Of a stretch of DNA of 64,000 nucleotides, positions 55,607-63,783 are shown piece after piece. A program made the translations under genes and the position numbers. How positions within the stretch are numbered: position 1 is the stretch's first letter; every line of letters starts with the position of its first letter. The notes beneath the pieces are model-generated. The model did not search any database and was not told the DNA's origin. It worked only from the letters and a program-made list of their open reading frames with translations. Location: assembly GCA_963829135.1 (NCBI GenBank), contig CAWHHO010000008.1:248001-312000 (forward strand), read 5' to 3'. Source of the stretch: Kumtagia sp963829135 (GTDB taxonomy: Bacteria > Pseudomonadota > Alphaproteobacteria > Rhizobiales > Rhizobiaceae).

Positions 55607-56043
55607 AAGCTTCTTCTATGGCTTCGATGCCTTGGCTTGAGCTTTCCCACAAGGGCCTTCTTCAAACTTAATCCCTTATAAAGGAATCTTCTATTTCTAT
55701 GACTCTGTTGGAATCGGTGATTGCCGATTGTACCCAGCCACACTTCCCATTTGGCGCCGGCAAGGCTGCCTCCCGTTGTCGTGGCGAACAACAGGGATAG
55801 CGGGGAAATCTCGAAATCTGCAAGCAATTACAGTTGCTAGCGGCAAGGGCGAATCGTGACTTTCCGCGGCTAGGCGGGGGCCATCCAGAATTATCCCCAG
55901 ACTTCTCCAAGCTGCCTGCGTAAATGCGATGGAGCCGTCAATTGTGGACAAAGCGGGTTCTGATACAGTCCCGCTCAAAGCCGGGGAGAGAACCGTCGCT
56001 TTATCCACATCAGACCACAGGGCCGGGCTCGATCTGTGAACAA
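55607..56043. other. Probable chromosomal replication origin (oriC)
   Basis: A gene-free stretch of about 430 bases between divergent hemJ and ppsR. It has a perfect DnaA box TTATCCACA (56001-56009) and near matches TTATCCCCA (55891-55899), TTGTCCACA (minus strand, 55943-55951), TTTCCCACA (55643-55651) and TTGTTCACA (minus strand, 56035-56043, over the ppsR start). An AT-rich block lies at about 55660-55710. Four GANTC (CcrM) sites occur in 172 bases (55684, 55701, 55711, 55851). The left flank of ppsR is the mapped origin site in Caulobacter and related bacteria, and parS sites bracket the region. Confidence 0.75.
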
Positions 56044-56857
56044 GCCGCAAAATTTCTTTCACCTGCACCTTATTTCCGATGCAACCGGCGAAACGCTGTT
56101 GGCGGCGGGCCGGGCTGCTTCCGCGCAATACAAGGATGCACGCGCGATCGAACATATTTATCCGCTGATCCGGACGGCGAAGCAGCTGGATAAGGTATTC
56201 GAGGATATCGACGACGAGCCGGGCATCGTCCTCTACACGATCGTCGATCAGACTCTTGCCGGCCTGATCGATTCGCGCTGCGCGGAGATGGGCCTGCCAT
56301 GCGTTTCCGTCCTCGAGCCGGTTCTGTCTGTCTTCCAATCCTATCTTGGCGCGCCAGCGGGCCGCAGGGTCGGCGCGCAACACGTGCTTGATGCCGATTA
56401 TTTCCGCAGGATCGACGCTTTGAACTTCACCATGGAGCATGATGACGGCCAGTCGCCGGGCGATATCGACGACGCCGACATCGTGCTCATCGGCATCTCG
56501 CGCACGTCTAAGACGCCGACCAGCATCTATCTGGCGAACCGTGGTATCAAGACCGCCAACATCCCGATTGTCCTGGGCGTTGCAATCCCCGATAGCCTGA
56601 CGCAGGCGCGCAAACCGCTGGTTGTCGGTCTGATCGCTTCTGCCGAGCGGGTGTCTCAGGTGCGCCAGAATCGGGTGCTCGGCGCCACCAGCGGCTATGA
56701 CGCACAAATCTATATCGATCGCGCGACTATCGCCGAGGAACTGGCCTATGCCCGCCAGATCTGCACGCGGCACAACTGGCCGATGATTGATGTCAGCCGG
56801 CGGTCGATTGAAGAGACGGCGGCAGCGATCGTTGCCCTCAGGGGAAAGACGCGGTAG
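56036..56857 (+). CDS. ppsR: Pyruvate, water dikinase / PPDK regulatory protein (DUF299)
   Basis: Bifunctional ADP-dependent kinase and Pi-dependent pyrophosphorylase that switches PEP synthase or pyruvate phosphate dikinase off and on. 273 residues: FHLHLISDATGETLLAAGRAA, then the P-loop LIGISRTSKTPTSIYLANRGIKTANIPIV at about 153-160 and the C-terminal IDVSRRSIEETAAAIV. Start is a GTG that lies within a DnaA-box-like word. First gene to the right of the putative origin, its normal place. Confidence 0.94.
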   Translation: MNKPQNFFHLHLISDATGETLLAAGRAASAQYKDARAIEHIYPLIRTAKQLDKVFEDIDDEPGIVLYTIVDQTLAGLIDSRCAEMGLPCVSVLEPVLSVFQSYLGAPAGRRVGAQHVLDADYFRRIDALNFTMEHDDGQSPGDIDDADIVLIGISRTSKTPTSIYLANRGIKTANIPIVLGVAIPDSLTQARKPLVVGLIASAERVSQVRQNRVLGATSGYDAQIYIDRATIAEELAYARQICTRHNWPMIDVSRRSIEETAAAIVALRGKTR

Positions 56858-56886
56858 GGCGAAAGCCGAAACCGTGGCAGAACCCA

Positions 56887-57486
56887 ATGGCAGCACCCTT
56901 TATCCTTGCCTCCACAAGTCCGTTCCGCAAAACCATTTTGGCCAATGCCGGCCTCGACTTTGTTGTCGAGGCAGCCCGGATTGATGAACGTGCGGTCGAA
57001 GCGCCGCTCGCTGACACCGGAGTTACGCCGGAAGAGGTTGCCGAGGTGCTGGCGACGGCGAAGGCGCTCGACGTAAGCGAGCGTCATCCGGGCGTGTTGG
57101 TGCTCGGCTGCGACCAGACATTGTCTCTCGGGGATGAATTGTTTCACAAGCCTGCGGATATGGACGGGGCCCGCCGTCATTTGCTCGCGCTTTCCGGAAA
57201 AATCCATCATCTCAACAGCGCGGCGGTGCTCGTCCGCGACGGCGAGGTGCTGTGGCGGACGGCGTCTGTCGCCAGGATGACCATGCGCAAGCTGGCACCC
57301 GGTTTCATTGGCCGCCATCTGGCGCGTGTCGGCGGCAAGGCATTGCAGAGCGTCGGCGCTTACCAGATCGAGGGCGAGGGCATTCAGTTGTTTGACAAGC
57401 TCGATGGCGACTACTTCACCATTGTCGGCCTGCCGCTTCTGCCGGTGCTCGCCGCACTCCGCGACCTCGGAGTGATTGATGATTGA
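56887..57486 (+). CDS. Maf-like nucleotide pyrophosphatase
   Basis: 199 residues. Maf hallmark FILASTSPFRKTILANAGLDF, then VLGCDQTLSL (the D-Q/T metal site) and DGARRHLLALSGKIHHLNSAAVLV, with a later GAYQIEGEGIQLFDKLDGDYFTIVGLPL. Hydrolyses non-canonical nucleoside triphosphates; the YhdE/YceF subtype cannot be assigned from memory. Overlaps aroE by eight bases. Confidence 0.92.
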   Translation: MAAPFILASTSPFRKTILANAGLDFVVEAARIDERAVEAPLADTGVTPEEVAEVLATAKALDVSERHPGVLVLGCDQTLSLGDELFHKPADMDGARRHLLALSGKIHHLNSAAVLVRDGEVLWRTASVARMTMRKLAPGFIGRHLARVGGKALQSVGAYQIEGEGIQLFDKLDGDYFTIVGLPLLPVLAALRDLGVIDD

Positions 57487-58327
57487 TCCGATCCGAAAGG
57501 CTTTCGTCTGCGGCCATCCGATCGCGCACTCCCGCTCTCCGATGATTCATCGTTTCTGGCTCAAGCAGTACGGACTTGCCGGAAACTATGAAGCAATTGA
57601 CGTCGAGCCTGCCGATTTTGCGGCGTTCGCGGCCTCGATTCGAGACGGACAGTACGTTGGCGGTAACGTCACCATCCCCCACAAGGAAAGGGCCTTCCGC
57701 ATCGTCGACGAGCTCGATCCGGCGGCAGGCGAAATCGGTGCCGTGAACACGCTGTGGATGGCGGACGGCGCCTTATGGGGTGCCAATACGGACGCCTATG
57801 GTTTTGCCGCCAATCTCGATGATCAGGCGCCTGGATGGACGAGAGCGTTGGGCCGCGCAGTGGTTCTTGGGGCCGGCGGAGCGTCCCGCGCGGTTCTCTA
57901 TGCGCTGAAGCAGCGCGGCTTCGCCGATATCCGCATCGTCAATCGCACCGTTGCACGGGCGCAAGCCCTGGCACTGGAATTCGGCGCTCCTTGTTCCGCG
58001 CATGCGGTCGACGCACTGGAAGAGCTGCTCCCCGAGGCCTCGCTGTTGGTGAACACGACATCGGTCGGCATGCATGGCGAGTTCGATGCGCCCATTGCGC
58101 TTGAGCGCCTGCCCGACGCTGCGTTGGTCACCGATATCGTCTACGTGCCGCTGGAAACACCGCTTCTCGCCGCTGCCCGCCGGCGCGGTCTTAAAACGGT
58201 CGATGGGCTTGGAATGCTGCTGCATCAGGCCGTTCCCGGTTTCGAAAAATGGTTCGGCGTACGCCCGGAGGTGACACCGGCGCTGCGCGATCTCATTGTC
58301 ACCGACATCTTGGCCCGGGCGGCATGA
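57479..58327 (+). CDS. aroE: Shikimate dehydrogenase AroE
   Basis: Reduces 3-dehydroshikimate with NADPH. 282 residues from the ATG at 57479 (a TTG one codon upstream also starts the frame). Substrate site GHPIAHSRSPMIHRFWL, the catalytic Lys in GGNVTIPHKERAF and Asp in NTDAYGF, NADP fold VVLGAGGASRAVLYAL, and the C-terminal DGLGMLLHQAVPGFEKWFG. Coupled to maf upstream and to coaE downstream (ATGA overlap). Confidence 0.95.
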   Translation: MIDPIRKAFVCGHPIAHSRSPMIHRFWLKQYGLAGNYEAIDVEPADFAAFAASIRDGQYVGGNVTIPHKERAFRIVDELDPAAGEIGAVNTLWMADGALWGANTDAYGFAANLDDQAPGWTRALGRAVVLGAGGASRAVLYALKQRGFADIRIVNRTVARAQALALEFGAPCSAHAVDALEELLPEASLLVNTTSVGMHGEFDAPIALERLPDAALVTDIVYVPLETPLLAAARRRGLKTVDGLGMLLHQAVPGFEKWFGVRPEVTPALRDLIVTDILARAA

Positions 58328-58917
58328 TCGTCCTAGGCCTCACCGGCTCCATCGGCATGGGCAAGTCGACCACCGCCAGCATGTTTGCGGATGCTGGCGT
58401 GCCCGTCCATGATTCGGACGAAACGGTACATCGTCTCTATTCCGGCGAGGCCGCTGCGCTTGTCGAATACGCATTTCCGGGAACCGTAGCCGCGGGTACG
58501 GTGATTCGAAGTGAACTGGCCAAACGGGTCCTGGACAATCCGGATGCGATGAAGCGGTTGGAAGCGATCGTCCACCCTCTCGTGCGCGCCGATGCCGATG
58601 CCTTTGTCGAACGCCAACGCGCGGCCGGTGCTGAACTGGTCGTTCTCGATATCCCGCTGCTTTTCGAAACCGGCGCCCGGCATCGCGTCGACAAGGTCGT
58701 CGTGGTCACCGCCGATCCGGATATTCAACGCCAGCGGGTGCTCGCTCGGCCGGGGATGAGCGAGGAGAAGTTTCAAGCGATCATCGCGAAGCAGGTGCCG
58801 GATGCCGAGAAGCGTCGGCAGGCGGACTACATCATCGATACCGGCCATGGCGTGGAAAGCGCCCGCCGGGAGGTTGGCAGGATCATCGCCGAACTGTCGG
58901 GGAAAAAGCCGAAATAA
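58324..58917 (+). CDS. coaE: Dephospho-CoA kinase CoaE
   Basis: Last step of coenzyme A synthesis. 197 residues: P-loop GSIGMGKS at 8-15, HDSDETVHRLY (substrate Asp), the LVVLDIPLLFETG lid region and RVLARPGMSEEKFQAIIAKQ. Overlaps the aroE stop by four bases. Confidence 0.96.
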   Translation: MIVLGLTGSIGMGKSTTASMFADAGVPVHDSDETVHRLYSGEAAALVEYAFPGTVAAGTVIRSELAKRVLDNPDAMKRLEAIVHPLVRADADAFVERQRAAGAELVVLDIPLLFETGARHRVDKVVVVTADPDIQRQRVLARPGMSEEKFQAIIAKQVPDAEKRRQADYIIDTGHGVESARREVGRIIAELSGKKPK

Positions 58918-58995
58918 CGCCGAGGTGCTCTTGCCCTCGCCGAATCGGTGCCGCAAAGTTCATTGTCTGTTCCCGTCACGGAAGCGCCGATTCGC

Positions 58996-59724
58996 ATGCG
59001 CGAAATCATCTTCGATACAGAAACCACGGGGCTCGACCCGCGCGAGGACCGCGTGATCGAGATTGGCGGCATCGAACTCGATAATCGCTTTCCGACTGGC
59101 CGAACCTTCCACATGTTCATCAATGCACAGGGTCGGCCGGTGCATCCCGATGCGCTTGCAGTCCACGGCATAAGCGACGCGGATCTCGCCGGCAAGCCGA
59201 CGTTCCCGCAGATCGCTGATGAGTTCATCGCGTTTATCGAAGGCGCCAGGCTGGTGGCCCACAATGCCGCCTTTGATATTGGCTTTATCAACGCGGAATT
59301 CGCGCGGCTTGGCTTGCCGCTGCTTGGCTTTGACCGTGTCACGGACACACTGGCACTGTCCCGGCGCAAGCACCCGATGGGTCCGAACTCGCTCGACGCG
59401 CTGTGCAAGCGCTACGGGATTGACAACAGCCGCCGGACCAAGCACGGCGCGCTCCTCGATTCCGAGCTTCTGGCAGAAGTCTATATCGAACTGATCGGCG
59501 GCAAGCAGGCGGCTCTGAGTCTCGATATTGCCTCGAACGAGACCGAGGAGGTCGCTGCCTTTGTGCTGGACATCACGATACGGCAACGGCCGTATCAATT
59601 GGCTTCACGGTTGAGCGAAGCCGAGCGGGAGGCGCATGCCGCGTTAGTTGAAACGCTGGGAGAAAAGGCGATCTGGCTGGAGACAATTGGCGCCCGGCAA
59701 CCGTCGGAAGCCATGGCTTCCTAA
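58996..59724 (+). CDS. dnaQ: DNA polymerase III epsilon subunit (proofreading exonuclease)
   Basis: 242 residues from the ATG at 58996; the open frame begins 16 codons earlier without family similarity. ExoI FDTETTGLDP (Asp7, Glu9), ExoII LVAHNAAFDIGFINAEF and ExoIII KHGALLDSELLAEVYIELIGG (His and Asp) are clear. The C-terminal tail that binds the alpha subunit is present. Confidence 0.96.
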   Translation: MREIIFDTETTGLDPREDRVIEIGGIELDNRFPTGRTFHMFINAQGRPVHPDALAVHGISDADLAGKPTFPQIADEFIAFIEGARLVAHNAAFDIGFINAEFARLGLPLLGFDRVTDTLALSRRKHPMGPNSLDALCKRYGIDNSRRTKHGALLDSELLAEVYIELIGGKQAALSLDIASNETEEVAAFVLDITIRQRPYQLASRLSEAEREAHAALVETLGEKAIWLETIGARQPSEAMAS

Positions 59725-59901
59725 GCTGGTAAAACGCGCGGTCACCCAGAGGCTTGTCCCGAGTATGAGTTGCGACAGTTTTGCCGCAACTGAATGAGCT
59801 GGGACAACTGAGCGGCAGGGCGATCTTCAGGATCTGGAGAAGGATGGCGCCGAAATTAAGCCAGCCTTCTATCTCCTCAGATAGGGTGAAGTGCGCGCTT
59901 C

Positions 59902-60393
59902 CTAGCTTACCTTGACCTTGGCGGCGGCCTGGTCTTCGGCGATCTTCTGCTGGAACATCTGCGCGAAGTCGATCGGGTCGAGCATCAGCGGCGGGAAACC
60001 GCCATTGCGGGTCGCCTCGGCAATGATCTGCCGAGCGAACGGGAAGATCAGTCGCGGGCATTCGATGAAAAGCAACGGCAGCATGTGCTCCTGAGGGAAG
60101 CCTTCGATCCGAAATACGCCGCCATAGACCAGCTCGACGTTGAAGAGGACTTCCTTTTCGAACGTCGCCTTGGCGTTCAGCGTCAAATTGACATCGAACT
60201 CGGTTTCCGAAAGCGGGTTGGCGCCGACATTGACGTTTATGGCGATGCCAGGCGCCTTATCGCGACCACGAAGCGAGTTCGGCGCGCCGGGGCTCTCGAA
60301 AGAGAGATCCTTAACATACTGCGCAAGAACGTTGAGTGTAGGCTTTGCCGCCTGGCCGTTGCCGTTGGCCGGAGTGTTTTCGTTGCTGGCCAT
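59902..60393 (-). CDS. secB: Protein-export chaperone SecB
   Basis: 163 residues. Family blocks NVLAQYVKDLSFESPGAPNSL, INVNVGANPLSETEFDVNLTLNAKA, the V-E-L-VYGGVFRIEGFPQEHMLPLLFIECPRLIFPFARQIIAEATRNGGFPPLMLDPIDF and a Lys-rich tail. Holds exported precursors unfolded and hands them to SecA. Convergent with dnaQ; the 177 bases between them hold a small GTTGCG/CGCAAC inverted repeat at about 59767-59789 but no gene. Confidence 0.96.
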   Translation of the reverse strand: MASNENTPANGNGQAAKPTLNVLAQYVKDLSFESPGAPNSLRGRDKAPGIAINVNVGANPLSETEFDVNLTLNAKATFEKEVLFNVELVYGGVFRIEGFPQEHMLPLLFIECPRLIFPFARQIIAEATRNGGFPPLMLDPIDFAQMFQQKIAEDQAAAKVKVS

Positions 60394-60483
60394 TGGCCGT
60401 TCCCTTTCGTTTCAACCGCACCTGCGGTCCGTTCAAAATCGCGGCCTCGCTAGCATGGCATGCATAGCAAGACAAGTTATGCC

Positions 60484-60499
60484 GGATTCACGTGAAACA
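60484..60499. other. parS-like site 4 (secB-fxsA gap)
   Basis: GGATTCACGTGAAACA matches 14 of 16 consensus positions, with the full right half intact. It lies between secB and fxsA, on the opposite side of the putative origin from sites 1-3. Confidence 0.75.
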
Positions 60500-60581
60500 G
60501 GGGACGATAGGGAACAGTTCGCCTTCTTGGCGACGGCGCCAAATCTCGGAACCGCTCTGCTTTCCTGGCAAATATGACCGT

Positions 60582-61071
60582 CTACCGGTCGTCGATTTGC
60601 CGCCAAGGCGAGTCGGGATTGCGTGTGCGCGCAAACTCGTCTTCGTCGAGGTCAATCACGTTCCCCGGCACGTCGGGCCGATTGCCCGCCGCGGAAAATG
60701 CCGAAATCTCCAACGACCTGGATGCGGCTGCGCACCAGCTTCCAGCCGAGTTCGCGAACGGGCTGCAGAAACAGCAAAATACCGATGATGTCCGTGAAAA
60801 AGCCGGGAATGATAAGTAGGATGCCGGCGATCAGGATCATAACCCCGTGTGCCAGTTCGCGACCCGGGTTGCGGCCGGCGCGCAGATCGCGCTGGATGCG
60901 TGAGATTACGCCAAAACCCTGAATACGCAGGAGGATCGACCCGGCTATACTAGACAGCAGTACGAGGCCTATGGTTGCCAGAACGCCGATTTCGCGCCCG
61001 ACAAACGCGAAGCCGGCAATCTCGATCAACGGCAGGGCGAGCAGGGAAAGTGGCAGGATAAGGCGGCGCAC
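60582..61071 (-). CDS. fxsA: FxsA family membrane protein, frameshifted near the C-terminus
   Basis: 139 residues to an early stop at 60652 from a GTG at 61071. Three membrane segments (ILPLSLLALPLIEIAGFAFVG, LATIGLVLLSSIAGSILL, GVMILIAGILLIIPGFFTDIIGILLFLQPV) with the FxsA hallmark loop PGFFTDIIG. In another frame the sequence continues as VIDLDEDEFARTRNPDSPWRQIDDR to a stop at 60582, the charged tail I would expect for a rhizobial FxsA. One extra base at about 60684-60695 explains the break. Known E. coli FxsA relieves F-exclusion of phage T7; the cellular role is unclear. Confidence 0.8.
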
Positions 61072-61246
61072 GGCTACTCCGGGTTGTGTGATGGCGATGC
61101 GACAATTGCGGCTGGCGCATTTCCTCATACATAGGTATGCAAGCGTTGGATTTGAATGATCGCACCCCGCGATCTATATGAACAGCTCACATGTGAGCGT
61201 TTGCACCCGGCGGCGCGCCGGGTCGTGGGATTGGTTGGCGGAAGAA

Positions 61247-61948
61247 ATGGAATTCTTCGACTTCGGGACGATCTTTTTCCTGGTCGCGGCGGTGGTGATC
61301 TTCTTCCAGCTGCGTAACGTGCTTGGACGCAGGACCGGTCATGAGCGTCCGCCCTTCGACCCCTATACGGCGAACCGCAACCGGGAAACCGACCCCGCCA
61401 AGACTGACAACGTCGTTTCGCTGCCGCGCAAGCGCGCGCCCGGGGAGCCGGACGAAACCTATGCTGCGATCGACGCCGTCGCCAGTCCGTCCAGCGATCT
61501 CAACAAGGGGATGCGTGCTATCAAGGACGCCGATCCGTCGTTCGAGCCCAAGGGCTTCGTTGACGGCGCCAAGATGGCTTACGAGATGATCGTCATGGCT
61601 TATGCCGATGGCGACCGCAAAACCTTGAAGACGCTTTTGTCCCGAGAGGTTTTCGACGGCTTCGTTGCCGCCATTTCGGAGCGCGAGGGCCGTTCGGAAA
61701 AGATCCAGTCCTCCTTCGTCGGCATCGACAAGGCCGACATCGTCTCCGCCGAAATGAAGGGGAGCGAGGCGCATGTCACCTTGCGCATCGTCAGCGAGTT
61801 GATTTCCGCTACCCGCAACAATGCGGGCGAGGTAATCGATGGCGATCCGGAGACGGTCGCCGAAGTCAAGGATGTCTGGACTTTCGCGCGAGATACCCGC
61901 TCGAAGGACCCGAACTGGAGGCTCGTCGCCACCGAAGAGGAAGAGTAA
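61247..61948 (+). CDS. Tim44/TimA-family membrane-associated protein
   Basis: 233 residues starting MEFFDFGTIFFLVAAVVIFFQLRNVLGRRTG: one N-terminal membrane anchor followed by a basic linker, then the Tim44-like domain from about residue 100 (GFVDGAKMAYEMIVMAYADGDRKTLKTLLSREVFDGFVAAISERE ... VSELISA ... VWTFARDTRSKDPNWRLVATEEE). Related alphaproteobacterial proteins are annotated as a Tim44/TimA adaptor. The N-terminal extension of the open frame (from 61178) is not conserved. It is divergent from fxsA. Confidence 0.88.
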   Translation: MEFFDFGTIFFLVAAVVIFFQLRNVLGRRTGHERPPFDPYTANRNRETDPAKTDNVVSLPRKRAPGEPDETYAAIDAVASPSSDLNKGMRAIKDADPSFEPKGFVDGAKMAYEMIVMAYADGDRKTLKTLLSREVFDGFVAAISEREGRSEKIQSSFVGIDKADIVSAEMKGSEAHVTLRIVSELISATRNNAGEVIDGDPETVAEVKDVWTFARDTRSKDPNWRLVATEEEE

Positions 61949-61967
61949 TCTTCCTGGAGGGCGCTAT

Positions 61968-62011
61968 GCATGTCGCCCAAAGTGTCCAGCGGTTTTGGGA
62001 AGACGACATGC
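61968..62011. repeat. Dispersed nested palindrome, second copy
   Basis: Outer arms GCATGTCG (61968-61975) and CGACATGC (62004-62011) enclose CCCAAA and TTTGGG; the core AGTGTCCAGCGGTTTT parallels the core of the element at 16044. The element fills the gap behind the Tim44-like gene. Confidence 0.7.
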
Positions 62012-62070
62012 CGATGCAAGACGGTAAAACGGGATATGCGATCTCCGGTTCGCATAGCGCGTTTTGAACC

Positions 62071-63247
62071 ATGCCGCTTTCTCCGGCCTTCTCCATTGTC
62101 AGCTTCGACGCGGTCCCCGGCTGGCGACATGACGATCAGGTTCCGGCCTTCGGGGCGTTTCGGCGTTCGGCTTTTCATGCTCTGAAAAAACAGTACCGTA
62201 CCGGCAGTCTGGGCGTTGCGGCCGAAGCCTTTGACGAGGCGTATGCCGAGGCGCGCGTTCTCGCCAGAGCCTGATACGGTGGGTGCACGGGCATTCTTCG
62301 AGCGGCATTTCGTGCCGGCGCTGATTGCGTCCGAGAATCTCCCGGAAAGCTTTCGCGCTGTGGCACTCGGCGGTCAGAAGGGACAGATCCCCAATACAGT
62401 TCGACTGGCACAGTCCGGTCTTGTCACCGGTTTCTATGAACCTGAAGTTGCCGCCTCGCCTGTAAGAACAGAAAAATACACCGTCCCTTTGCTGTCGCGT
62501 CCCCCTGATCTGGTGGATATTGACGACACAAACCGGCCAGCCGGGATGGACCCATATCTCGCCTTCGCTCGCCGGACTGAGGCGAGCCTCGTCGAATATC
62601 ATGACCGCGCTGCGATCGAGCAAGGCGCTCTGGACCCTCACAGCCTTGCCATTGCGTGGCTGGAAAGCAAGGTCGATGCCTTCTTTGTTCATGTGCAAGG
62701 CGCGGCGCGGCTGAAAATGCCGGATGGCTCCATGCGCCGGATCACCTACGCCGCAAAATCCGGCCAGCGCTTTTCCGGACCGGGCCGCATCCTGGCCGAT
62801 CTTGGAGAAATCCCGCTCGAAAAGGTAACGATGCAGTCGATCCGTGCGTGGTTTGCAGCCAACCCGCTGCGCGTCGACGAGATTCTCTGGCAGAACCGCT
62901 CCTACATCTTCTTCCGTGAGGCCGCTGTTGACGATACCGCGCTCGGACCCATCGCGGCGGCCAAGGTGCCGCTGACTCCGGGCCGCTCGATGGCAGTGGA
63001 CCGACTGCTGCATACGTTCGGCACGCCGTTCTTTATCTATGCGCCGCAACTCACCGCCTTCGACAGCAAGCCGTTCAGCCGCCTGATGATCGCACAGGAC
63101 ACAGGCTCGGCGATCATCGGCCCGGCCCGGGGCGACCTGTTTGCCGGTTCTGGAGATGCTGCGGGCGAGATAGCTGGCGTGATCCGCAACCAGGCGGATT
63201 TTTTTGCGCTGCTGCCAAAGAAGCTTCTGGAAGGCAGGCCCCAATGA
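62071..63247 (+). CDS. mltA: Membrane-bound lytic transglycosylase A (MltA), frameshifted
   Basis: N-terminal piece in frame 1 (PLSPAFSIVSFDAVPGWRHDDQVPAFGAFRRSAFHALKKQYRTGSLGVAAEAFDEAYAEAR) and the rest in frame 2 from about 62252 (FSPEPDTVGARAFFERHFVPAL, LVTGFYEPEVAAS, FFVHVQGAARLKMPDGSMRRI, LMIAQDTGSAIIGPARGDLFAGSG). The DTGSAI block holds the catalytic aspartate of MltA. One extra base near 62250-62256 explains the break. No lipobox is visible at the N-terminus. Overlaps smr by four bases. Confidence 0.85.
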
Positions 63248-63783
63248 GAAGCCGGTCGGAAAGGATTCTCACCGACGAAGACCGCGTGCTGTGGAACCTT
63301 GTCGCGCGCAGTACGACGCCGCTCAAAGGCCGCAAACACGCCGCCCCCGCCAAAGAGTCGGCCATGTCGATGGGGCAGGCGCTCCAGGCGATGCCGGAAC
63401 CGCTGAAGCCGGTCTCACAGGCGATCCGGCGCGTATCGACCGCGCAGACGACGATCGACCGCCCGACCCATGAAAAGCTTGCCGGCGGGCGGCTGCCGAT
63501 CGAAGGCCGGGTCGATCTGCATGGGATGACGCAGGAACAGGCGTACGCGCTGTTACTCTCATTCCTTGGCCGCGCCCACACCAATGGCGTTCGCTATGTG
63601 CTCGTCATCACGGGCAAGGGCTCGTCGTCCGGTGGGGATGGCGTGCTGAAGCGGGCCGTTCCTGGCTGGCTGGCCACAGCGCCCTTCCGCGGCCTGGTCT
63701 CGAGCCACGATCACGCTGCGCGAAATCATGGTGGCGCCGGCGCGATCTATGTGAGGCTGCGCCGCAAGGCATCGCATCCATGA
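63244..63783 (+). CDS. Smr domain protein (MutS2-type nuclease domain)
   Basis: 179 residues. After a disordered N-terminal half, the Smr domain has GRVDLHGMTQEQAYALLLSFLGRA (D-L-H-G), YVLVITGKGSSSGGDGVL (T-G-K-G) and HGGAGAIYVRLRRK. Single Smr domains nick DNA or RNA; the biological target is unknown. Its stop overlaps the start of the next gene. Confidence 0.92.
   Translation: MRSRSERILTDEDRVLWNLVARSTTPLKGRKHAAPAKESAMSMGQALQAMPEPLKPVSQAIRRVSTAQTTIDRPTHEKLAGGRLPIEGRVDLHGMTQEQAYALLLSFLGRAHTNGVRYVLVITGKGSSSGGDGVLKRAVPGWLATAPFRGLVSSHDHAARNHGGAGAIYVRLRRKASHP

Noticed and set aside
56381..56390. CACGTG word inside ppsR as an additional parS
   Set aside because: Flanks do not match the parS consensus beyond the six-base core.
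55697..56896. 399-codon minus-strand frame that could have been hemE
   Set aside because: It is antisense to ppsR and extends into the origin gap; no uroporphyrinogen decarboxylase motif is present.
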